In this document: positions 54,099-61,400 of the stretch, one piece after another
Position numbering within the stretch: the first letter of the stretch is position 1
Layout of the letters: each line of letters opens with the position of its first letter
Origin: Bacteroidota bacterium
GTDB taxonomy: Bacteria > Bacteroidota > Bacteroidia > AKYH767-A > JAHEYN01
DNA length: 64,000 nucleotides
Direction: 5' to 3'
Assembly: GCA_023251555.1 (NCBI GenBank)
Contig: JAHEYN010000003.1
Coordinates: 42,914-106,913, forward strand
Position numbers and translations under genes: made by a program
Notes under the pieces: generated by a model
Told to the model about the DNA's origin: nothing
Database searches by the model: none
The model's input: the letters and a program-made list of their open reading frames with translations, nothing else

Positions 54099-54518
54099 TT
54101 AATTGCCGGAAATTTTAAAATACAGTTCCACCGTCCGGCCATTATCAGAAAAGATAACATTGTCGGAGAGCTGTTTCATTAAAAATACCCCGCGGCCGGT
54201 TGGTTTTTCAATATTCTCGGGGGCTGTGGGATCCGGGATGTTGTAGTGGTCAAAGCCTTCTCCTTCGTCGGAAATCACGAAGGCAAGCAGGTCTTCTTTC
54301 CAGATATAGCCAATATCAACATTTTTGAGGGGATTGGCCTTATTGCCATGGCAGATAGCATTATTCACTGCTTCTGATACGGCAACGAGTATATTGCCAT
54401 AAGCATCTTCGCGGATGTTGTATATATCTTTCACTTCATCTACGAGGCGCTCAACCAGGTTGATATTTTCCGGTTTGGAAGCAATGCTGATTTTCCTGTC
54501 TGAGGAGGTTGTCATCAC
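54099..54518 (-). CDS. RsbW-like anti-sigma / histidine-kinase-like ATPase
   Basis: 139 residues forming one HATPase_c domain. The N box is VAVSEAVNNAICHGNKANP, the G1 box VISDEGEGFD and the G2 box PTGRGVFLMKQLSD. Such stand-alone domains are serine kinases and sigma-factor binders (RsbW/SpoIIAB) in partner switching. No STAS antagonist or sigma factor is adjacent, but a SpoIIE-type phosphatase is encoded 5 kb away at 47237-49216. Lies between DUF4175 and ybeY in the same run. Confidence 0.9.
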   Translation of the reverse strand: MMTTSSDRKISIASKPENINLVERLVDEVKDIYNIREDAYGNILVAVSEAVNNAICHGNKANPLKNVDIGYIWKEDLLAFVISDEGEGFDHYNIPDPTAPENIEKPTGRGVFLMKQLSDNVIFSDNGRTVELYFKISGN

Positions 54519-54552
54519 GGGAAGATACTTTTGCGGTGCAAGTTAATAAAAA

Positions 54553-57500
54553 TTATTTTTCAATTGACTGGAAATACTCATTGACCTTTGTTTTATAGTA
54601 TGGGTTGAGGGAAGGGGGTACTGTTCTGAGGAGTTCCATTTCTTTTCCTTTCAGTTTTTTATACTGTTCAAACCCGGGAGGGTTACGTTCCGGCAAAGGT
54701 TTAGCTTCATTGGATTCTCTTTTTTCGTCCTGTTCCCGTTCTCTTTCCGCTTTTTCCGCTTCGAGCAGGCGGGTAAGGATTTCCTGTTGTCTTTTGAGGG
54801 TTTCCTGCGAAATTATCTTGTTTACGAGGTCTGTTTCCGCTTGCTCCATTTCCCTTGCGATTTTATCGAGGTCGCCGAGCCTTCCTTTTCCGGCTTTATT
54901 TTCTTTCATGTTGAGCTTCTGCAGCTCATTCCTGAGTGCCTGCTGCTGGGCTGCGAGCCTTGCCAACTGTTCGCTCATGCCGGGGCCTCCGCCTTTTCCG
55001 TCCTTTTTCATCATCCCGTTTTTAAGCTGTTCCATCTGTTTATTCAGTTCTTCCTGCATTTGTCTCATACGGGCGGCGGAAGGGGCAGGTTTGGGGCTTT
55101 TCCCCCCGGGTTTGTTACAGCTTCCCGAGCCAGGCATCATGTTCTGCATCTGTGATTCGAGCTGGTTTAAGATTTCATTCAGCAGAAGAGCCAGGTTGTT
55201 GGCAGATGTCATGACATACTGCTGGCGGGTCCTTGCCGGCATGACCTGGCGGTCTTCGAGGTTCCGGAGAGATTTATCCATATTCTGGTTCATGTCGGAT
55301 ACTTCCCTGTTCACAAGAGACTCTATCTGTACCACGCGTTTGCTCAGCGCAAAAAGGGAATCTTCGATCATCGTAGCGTCATCCTTTAGCTTTCTCTGCT
55401 GCTGGGAAATTTTCAGGTAGCGGGGATCGCTGATATCTGTATTCTTCAGGTCGTTCATCAGGCGCTCCTGTTCAAAGGAAAGTTTCAGCAGGTTTTCAAG
55501 CAGTGCCCTGAGTGCTGCAATATCTTCGCTGGCTTGTTCCATATTGAATTTCGACTGCATCTGTTTCATTTTCTGCGAGAGCTGCTGCATCTTGCCGGAA
55601 GCGCTCTTTTGTGACTGAGAGGCTTTTTTATTCTTCTTTTCTTCAAGTTCTTTTTCTCCCTGCTGCATGTCTTTTTGAATATCCTGTTGTTCTTTCTCAG
55701 TGTTCTCCATCCCGTTTGGATGTTCCATCTGTTCATTCTTTTGTTCCAGATCTTTCATATCACGGGTGATTTCCTGAAAGTCCTGCATATCCTGTTTTTG
55801 CTCATTGAGCAGATCCTGGCTGCCGTCTTTTTTTTCAAGGCTTTCCTTAGAAAGATTTTCCTGGCTTTGTGAAAGCTTGTCAAGGTTTTTAATGACATTA
55901 TCCAGCTTCTGCTCAAACTCAAGCTGTTTAAAGAGTTCAAGCGCCCTGTCCAGTTCTTTTTCAAGGTCTTTGTTGCTCAGTTTCATCTGGTCAAGCATTT
56001 CCTGGGTTTTTTGCTTGTCGGTCTGGTCCAGCAGTTTCTGCAGCTCCTCAAGTTGCTGCTTCATCTCATCAGGCATCACCTGGTCAACGAGTTGCTGGAG
56101 GGCTTTTTGCTTTTCGAGGAGTTCCTGGTCCGGCGGCTGGTACTCGGACTGTTGCCGGAAATTCTGTTCGCTTTGTTTTTGTATATCGTTTACTTTCTTT
56201 TCGAGTTCTTTCTGGCGGTTCAGGAGGTTTTCTACCTGCTTTTTATCTTCCCACGCTACATTTTTTTTCTCGAATAATTTTTTCTGAATATCCTGCATGT
56301 CTTTTTGCAGCTCCCTGGCATCACGGATACTTTCTTTGAGTTCTTTCTGCAGGTCTGCGTTGTTTTTGTCTGCATTCTTTTCAATCTCTTTCAGCGAAGG
56401 TGCTTGAAAGAGAAACGCCTGTGAGCGGGTGGACTTGCTTCCGGAAACTCCGTCGTTGTCCCACACCTCGAAATAATATTCTATTTCATCTCCGGGCTCC
56501 GGGTTCAGTGCCGACCAGTCAAAGAAATAGAAAAACTGCTCCTGGTTTATATTCAGGTTAACAGGGACAGGCAATGCTTTTTGCAGGTTATTTTCATGTC
56601 CGCTGCCCTGTTTTTTCAGGAAGCGGTATTTGAAGTTAAGTGCCGAGAACCCATAATCATCTTTTATGATGCCCCTGAAGTAGTTCAGTTTGGAAGACAG
56701 GCTGTCCTGCGAGGCTTCCACATCAATGGAAGGATAGAGGTCGGGCAGCACCGAAACTGTATATATGACCGAGTCTTTATTATGGAGATATTGGTTGGAG
56801 GCGGAAATAGTATATGTATTAGACCTGAGAAATGTTTTTGCAAAAATGAACCGGTCTTTTTCTTTCTTCCCGAGAGTGAAGGTGCTGTCGGAAAAACGGA
56901 TATTCAGGTTGTCAGTATTGGTGGTTTTAAGTGCCCATTGGGCGTGGGTTCCGGCGGGTATAATAAGATCGCCTGTGTTCTGCAGCACTTCATTTTTTTT
57001 GTGCAGGTAAGGAGGGTAATCAAGGCTGATGTTGAAATCAACCAATGTGGGCATAGGAAGGGCAGTAAGTTCGTAAGGCCCTGAAAAATAGGTGTCTGCA
57101 TAAAGCCTGAAAGATAAAGACTTCTGCAGGTTTTTAAAATCATAATGAAAAGTGTTTACATTTTCTTTGTCAATCCTGTAGCGGTTGCCGTCTGTTTCAA
57201 TATAAACCTGGTCGGGCAGCTCATTTCCGTTTACCCGGATATCGAGGCGGAAGTCTTCATGCTGTATTGCCTGCAGGTTTTTATTCAGGATGATAAATTT
57301 AAAAGGAGCCTGTTGCTCATAGAAAGTCCTGTGTTCAATCAGGCGTGCGGTGCTTTCCGTGATGACCGAGGGTGCTGTGAATACAATCCCGGCAATCATG
57401 AGGGCCGGCAGAACCAGGTATTTCAGGTATCTCCTGTTTTTTTTCAGGTTGATAGCTGCTGTAAAAGGGATTGGCTGCAGGGCTTTTATTTTCTGGCTGA

Positions 57501-57915
57501 TGCCTGCAAGCAGCAGCTCTCTGCTTTGGGGAGATGCTCCGGACGACTGTTCCTGCTGCCTGAGTTGTAGCGTATTCAGAAGCTGGTCGTTGACTTCCCG
57601 GAAGTGTTTGCCGATTATTTCAGCAGCCTGTTCATAAGAGATAATCTTGCCCAGCCTGTTGATTTTAAGCAATGGGACCAGCACCATCTGAATAAGGATG
57701 ATAGCATTGGAAAGAATGAAGATGTAAAAGAGTGCAGTCCGGATAATGGTGTTAAAGTGCCCGAAGTACTCAAGCAAAACAACAGATAAATAAAATGCAA
57801 GAAGAATACTGCCGGAATAAATGGCGCCTTTCAGCAGCTGGTTTTTGTAGTACTTGCGGATAAACTCATCCAGCTTTGTTATGAGCAGTTCGTATTCGTT
57901 TTTCCTGTAATCCAT
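54553..57915 (-). CDS. DUF4175-type membrane protein with long coiled coil
   Basis: 1120-residue protein of the Bacteroidota DUF4175 kind. Three hydrophobic segments near the N-terminus (about 25-45, 60-85 and 165-190), then a beta-rich extracytoplasmic part (200-520) and from about 520 to 1080 a long Gln/Lys/Glu-rich coiled coil (DARELQKDMQDIQKKLFEK and many like it), with a Gly/Pro/Lys-rich break near GSGSCNKPGGKSPKP. Function not established. It heads a five-gene run through RsbW-like, YbeY, the lipocalin-like protein and the thioesterase; a TATCTTTG box lies 9 bases upstream of the ATG. Confidence 0.85.
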   Translation of the reverse strand: MDYRKNEYELLITKLDEFIRKYYKNQLLKGAIYSGSILLAFYLSVVLLEYFGHFNTIIRTALFYIFILSNAIILIQMVLVPLLKINRLGKIISYEQAAEIIGKHFREVNDQLLNTLQLRQQEQSSGASPQSRELLLAGISQKIKALQPIPFTAAINLKKNRRYLKYLVLPALMIAGIVFTAPSVITESTARLIEHRTFYEQQAPFKFIILNKNLQAIQHEDFRLDIRVNGNELPDQVYIETDGNRYRIDKENVNTFHYDFKNLQKSLSFRLYADTYFSGPYELTALPMPTLVDFNISLDYPPYLHKKNEVLQNTGDLIIPAGTHAQWALKTTNTDNLNIRFSDSTFTLGKKEKDRFIFAKTFLRSNTYTISASNQYLHNKDSVIYTVSVLPDLYPSIDVEASQDSLSSKLNYFRGIIKDDYGFSALNFKYRFLKKQGSGHENNLQKALPVPVNLNINQEQFFYFFDWSALNPEPGDEIEYYFEVWDNDGVSGSKSTRSQAFLFQAPSLKEIEKNADKNNADLQKELKESIRDARELQKDMQDIQKKLFEKKNVAWEDKKQVENLLNRQKELEKKVNDIQKQSEQNFRQQSEYQPPDQELLEKQKALQQLVDQVMPDEMKQQLEELQKLLDQTDKQKTQEMLDQMKLSNKDLEKELDRALELFKQLEFEQKLDNVIKNLDKLSQSQENLSKESLEKKDGSQDLLNEQKQDMQDFQEITRDMKDLEQKNEQMEHPNGMENTEKEQQDIQKDMQQGEKELEEKKNKKASQSQKSASGKMQQLSQKMKQMQSKFNMEQASEDIAALRALLENLLKLSFEQERLMNDLKNTDISDPRYLKISQQQRKLKDDATMIEDSLFALSKRVVQIESLVNREVSDMNQNMDKSLRNLEDRQVMPARTRQQYVMTSANNLALLLNEILNQLESQMQNMMPGSGSCNKPGGKSPKPAPSAARMRQMQEELNKQMEQLKNGMMKKDGKGGGPGMSEQLARLAAQQQALRNELQKLNMKENKAGKGRLGDLDKIAREMEQAETDLVNKIISQETLKRQQEILTRLLEAEKAEREREQDEKRESNEAKPLPERNPPGFEQYKKLKGKEMELLRTVPPSLNPYYKTKVNEYFQSIEK

Positions 57916-57923
57916 CCGGCAAA

Positions 57924-57931
57924 CAAAGATA
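57924..57931 (-). promoter_or_regulatory. -7 promoter box for the DUF4175 operon
   Basis: TATCTTTG on the minus strand, exact TAnnTTTG, 8 bases before the ATG at 57915, giving a very short leader. Confidence 0.45.
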
Positions 57932-57977
57932 CGCTAAAGAAACGGGTTCCAGGGCGGTTAAGTATGGTAAGGCTTTG

Positions 57978-58022
57978 AATCCGCCTTCGCATTTTGCTAT
58001 GGCGGACAAGAGCGTCAGGGCT
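57978..58022. repeat. Dispersed intergenic palindrome, copy 2
   Basis: Reverse complement of the 28331-28370 element: on the minus strand AGCCCT, then GTCCGCCATAG, then ATGCGAAGGCGGATT. The TCCGCC/GGCGGA arms form a hairpin. It lies between the DUF4175 gene and the PorE-like gene. Confidence 0.65.
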
Positions 58023-58062
58023 TACCCGGGGTAAATACCAATTTATTAAAAACCAGGGCAGG

Positions 58063-60360
58063 TTATTGTTTTTTCCCCTGTAATTCCTTCAGCTCGTCTT
58101 CTTTCACTACCCTGAATGCAGTTCTCCTGTTTTTCTGGTGGCCAACCTCCTGTTCGTCCTTGCTTTTCATTTTTGCAATTTCGTCATCACTGACAAGCAG
58201 TTTTGTTTCCCCATAACCGCGGGAGAGAAGGTGGTCAGTTGCAACTCCTTTTTCAATGAGATAGTCAACAACGGATTTTGCCCTTGCTTCGGAGAGTTTA
58301 AGGTTGTATTCGTCTTTCCCGCGGGAATCCGTATGAGATCCTATTTCAATGTAAAGATTCGGGTTCTCCTTAAGAAGTGTTACGAGATTGTCATCAAGAA
58401 CTTTTTTGGACTCAGGCCTGAGAGTGGCCTTGTTGTAGTCATATTCTATGCCGGGAATGGTGATATCGCTGGTAGGTATTTTTCGCAGGTAAATATCCTG
58501 CACGAGGTCAGTGGATTGTGTCAATCCCACGGTTGAAACGGTTCCCCCTGCAGCAAAATATTTATTCTTCTGCGCCTTCAGGTAGAGGGTTACATTCTCG
58601 GTAAGGGCTGAGGCGTATGCCCCGGAGTCATTTGTGATTACATAGAAGAGCGCTTCATCACTCCTGATGTCTTTAAAGGTTATCAGGGAGTTGGCAATGA
58701 TTTCATTGGTTTGCTTATCATATACCTTTCCGTGAACGCTGAAGTTCAGGGGCTCATTTTCTACGGAATAGAGATGGTAACAATACCCCGATTGCCCGCA
58801 GCTCTCACATTTTTTCCTGTCGGATGAGAAAAACCCGTGCATTTCGGTGGAGTCGAGCATAAAGTAAGCATCATCTCTGCTGGAATTAATCGGCCTGCCA
58901 AGGTTTTTGGGTGTTGTCCATGTAGTATCAAGAACAATGGACCTGAATATATCAATGGCAAAGGAAGATGTTTTATAAATGTCCAGTCCTCCGAATCCCG
59001 GGTGTCCGGCAGAACTGAAATAGAGGCTGCGCCCGTTGTAATAAGGAGACCCCTCATCATCAGGTGTATTTACAATCGGGCCCATGTTTACGGGCTCCCC
59101 GGCATTGCCCATTTCATCAATGGAGCAGTACCATAAATCCATTTTCCCCATTCCTCCAGGCCTGTTGGAGGAGAAGAACAGAATTTTGCCGTCCGGAGAA
59201 ATACAGGGATCTTTCGACTGGTAGTTTTCCATGTTCACATTCTGGTTGAGCCTGATGGGGGTCATCCATTTTCCGTAAAAGTCTTTTGTGATAAAGATGT
59301 CACATTCGTTCCTGTTAACTGTGCTCCATCTTGTAAAATATACGCCGGACTTGTCAGGCGAAAGAGAAACGGCGCCTTCATTATTTTCGCTGTTAAAAGG
59401 TGTGCCCATGTTTGCAGGTTTACTCCATGCCGTACCTGCAAGATTCTTCAGGGTATAATAAATATCACTGGTATATGCCCCGTCGTCTTTCAGTGTGTCG
59501 AGTACAGTATTCCCTTTCCGGGCTGACGTAAATGTGAGGGCAACAGAGCTCCCGTAAAAACTTGCTGCAAAATTTGCTGTCCCGGCATTGAATAATGTAT
59601 CCAGTTCCTGAACGATGATTTTTTTATTGATATTGGTTGTATCCATTGCGAGGTGGCAGCTGAAATAGTTCTGTCTGGCTTTCTGGTAAGGGTAGGATAA
59701 GGTATCCTTATAATTTTTCATAAAGCCTTCAAATTCTTTAATTGCAGCCTGGTATTTCTTGTTTTTCATCATGGCATCTCCAAGCCAGTACTTTTCAAAA
59801 GGATATTTTGCTGCAGCGTTCCAGTCGTATTGGAGGGATTTTGCGTACCACAATTCTGCATTGTCATAATCGTGATTCAGCCTGTAACATTCGGCAACCT
59901 GGTGTATAACATACTGTGCATCTACCAGTTCGCTGGTATCTGTTACGGCATCATTTTTAGGAGCTTGCGGAGCAGGCAGTGGGAGAGGCGGTTTGGCTGC
60001 AGAAACAGAATCGACTTTGGGCTTTGCAGCAAGGGTTTTGCCTGTAGTGTCTGTTTTTGCCCGTATTGAAGAATCTGGCATTAAAACTTTTACACTGTCG
60101 GACTTGGCAAGCAGGGAGGAATCCTTCCCTGGTTTGTATTTGGGGATGTAGGGTCTCAGCTGGTAAGGATAGGTCACATCCCTGAGGCTTTTGCGGTACA
60201 GTGTATCTTTCTTTAACGCTTTAAGATAATAAGCGGCAGCCGAGGCATAATCCTTTGCCTCAAAGGCACTGTCGGCAAAGAAGAGCCATTGCTTGTTGCT
60301 TTGCGAAAATGCAGCAAAGCATGCAAAGAGAAGAAGAAACCCTGTTAGTCTGTATTTCAT
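58063..60360 (-). CDS. PorE-like OmpA-family protein (T9SS peptidoglycan anchor)
   Basis: 765 residues from the ATG that overlaps the porP stop (ATGA). Signal peptide 1-19 (LLLFACFAAFSQ); TPR region (25-230, WLFFADSAFEAKDYASAAAYY, YDNAELWYAKSLQYDW); WD40-like PD40 propeller repeats (260-510; LSPDKSGVYFTRW, ISPDGKILFFSSNRPGGMGKMD); a carboxypeptidase regulatory-like domain (540-630); and a C-terminal OmpA peptidoglycan-binding domain (650-750) with EIGSHTDSRGKDEYNLKLSE-type motif (TD and the distal R intact). This TPR-PD40-CRD-OmpA order is that of PorE of the T9SS. Coupled to porP/sprF, as in gliding-type loci. Confidence 0.85.
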   Translation of the reverse strand: MKYRLTGFLLLFACFAAFSQSNKQWLFFADSAFEAKDYASAAAYYLKALKKDTLYRKSLRDVTYPYQLRPYIPKYKPGKDSSLLAKSDSVKVLMPDSSIRAKTDTTGKTLAAKPKVDSVSAAKPPLPLPAPQAPKNDAVTDTSELVDAQYVIHQVAECYRLNHDYDNAELWYAKSLQYDWNAAAKYPFEKYWLGDAMMKNKKYQAAIKEFEGFMKNYKDTLSYPYQKARQNYFSCHLAMDTTNINKKIIVQELDTLFNAGTANFAASFYGSSVALTFTSARKGNTVLDTLKDDGAYTSDIYYTLKNLAGTAWSKPANMGTPFNSENNEGAVSLSPDKSGVYFTRWSTVNRNECDIFITKDFYGKWMTPIRLNQNVNMENYQSKDPCISPDGKILFFSSNRPGGMGKMDLWYCSIDEMGNAGEPVNMGPIVNTPDDEGSPYYNGRSLYFSSAGHPGFGGLDIYKTSSFAIDIFRSIVLDTTWTTPKNLGRPINSSRDDAYFMLDSTEMHGFFSSDRKKCESCGQSGYCYHLYSVENEPLNFSVHGKVYDKQTNEIIANSLITFKDIRSDEALFYVITNDSGAYASALTENVTLYLKAQKNKYFAAGGTVSTVGLTQSTDLVQDIYLRKIPTSDITIPGIEYDYNKATLRPESKKVLDDNLVTLLKENPNLYIEIGSHTDSRGKDEYNLKLSEARAKSVVDYLIEKGVATDHLLSRGYGETKLLVSDDEIAKMKSKDEQEVGHQKNRRTAFRVVKEDELKELQGKKQ

Positions 60361-61352
60361 AACCGTGGGCAATTAGGAACTGGTTTTGGTTTGAATTTTT
60401 CTCTGGTGGCGAGATAGGTAATGGACACTTCCAGGCCGCCCTTTCCATTCGTAACAGGCTGGAGGGATGATGTGTTTATGTCGTATCCGATGCGGTAAGT
60501 GTACCTGTCTTTCTGGAAGCCTGTTTCGAAGATAAGTGCGTCCCTGTCGCGGACAGTGGCGCCAACCATAAAGAAAGCAGAAGAGGCTTTCAGAAAATAA
60601 TACCCCATGCCTCCCCAGGTAAACTCCCGGTCATTGATCTGTTTCATGTAAAAGAACTTCGGTTCAAGTTGTATCTCTTCATTGATATTTATTTTACATC
60701 CCCCGTGAACGAGATACCTGATCTTCAACTGGTTCTCATAGTTGTAAAATGTTTCTTTCGGCTGGGTAAGATGAAAGGAGGAAAATCCGATGTAAGGATT
60801 TAAACGGCTTTGGTTTTTGCAGTAATAATAAGTTGCCCCGATGTTGAAGTCCGGCATGAAGATGCCTTTATTTATCAGCAATTCATTATTGGGCAACCCG
60901 GTGTCAAAACCTCCGCCGTTGGTAGGATCAAACTGGCTTCCGAAAGTGAGCTTGTCTGAGTTGAAGCTTTTCTGGACAAAACCTGTTTGAAGCCCGAACG
61001 CCAGGTGGTGGTTGTTTTTTTTGTCAAGCGGCTTGTCATAAGCTGCAGATATCAGGAAGTTCAGAACATTGTATCCTCCCGCTCCGGCCCTGTAGTTCAT
61101 GATTTCCGCCCCGAAGCCGAATCGTTTAAAAGGCATGTCATACGCAATCTGCGTGGTGACAAAAGGTTTTGTCGCTATGCTTGCCCATTGTGTACGGTAA
61201 TGCCCGTGAATCCTGTAATAGCCATCAAACATGCCGGTCATGGAAGGGTTGAGATTCAGCGGTGCCGCATCGTATTGCGACAGGTGAAAATCCTGTGCGG
61301 GCAATATACCGGTCATTGCCAGAAATATAAGAACAGGTAGAATGTTACGCAT
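60357..61352 (-). CDS. PorP/SprF family T9SS outer-membrane protein
   Basis: 331 residues from the chosen ATG at 61352 (MRNILPVLIFLAMTGILPAQ, a clean signal peptide). The mature start DFHLSQYDAAPLNLNPSMTGMFDGYYRIHGHYRTQW, quoted in part as LSQYDAAPLNLNPSMTG, is the hallmark of the PorP/SprF family; MNYRAGAGGYN, GGFDTGLP and YKLGYDI-like barrel strands (YRIGYDIN) follow. SprF-type members are needed for surface display of the adjacent SprB-type adhesin. An in-frame ATG at 61379 is less likely. Downstream of the adhesin gene, coupled to the PorE-like gene. Confidence 0.92.
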   Translation of the reverse strand: MRNILPVLIFLAMTGILPAQDFHLSQYDAAPLNLNPSMTGMFDGYYRIHGHYRTQWASIATKPFVTTQIAYDMPFKRFGFGAEIMNYRAGAGGYNVLNFLISAAYDKPLDKKNNHHLAFGLQTGFVQKSFNSDKLTFGSQFDPTNGGGFDTGLPNNELLINKGIFMPDFNIGATYYYCKNQSRLNPYIGFSSFHLTQPKETFYNYENQLKIRYLVHGGCKININEEIQLEPKFFYMKQINDREFTWGGMGYYFLKASSAFFMVGATVRDRDALIFETGFQKDRYTYRIGYDINTSSLQPVTNGKGGLEVSITYLATREKFKPKPVPNCPRL

Positions 61353-61400
61353 CGAAAACATAGGATAGTTTATATTCATGGTGAAATTATTTTCGGGGTT

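Noticed and set aside
54605..56287. Long plus-strand open frames opposite the DUF4175 gene
   Set aside because: They are Ser/Phe/Leu-rich mirror images of the Gln/Lys/Glu-rich coiled coil and show no start signal or domain.
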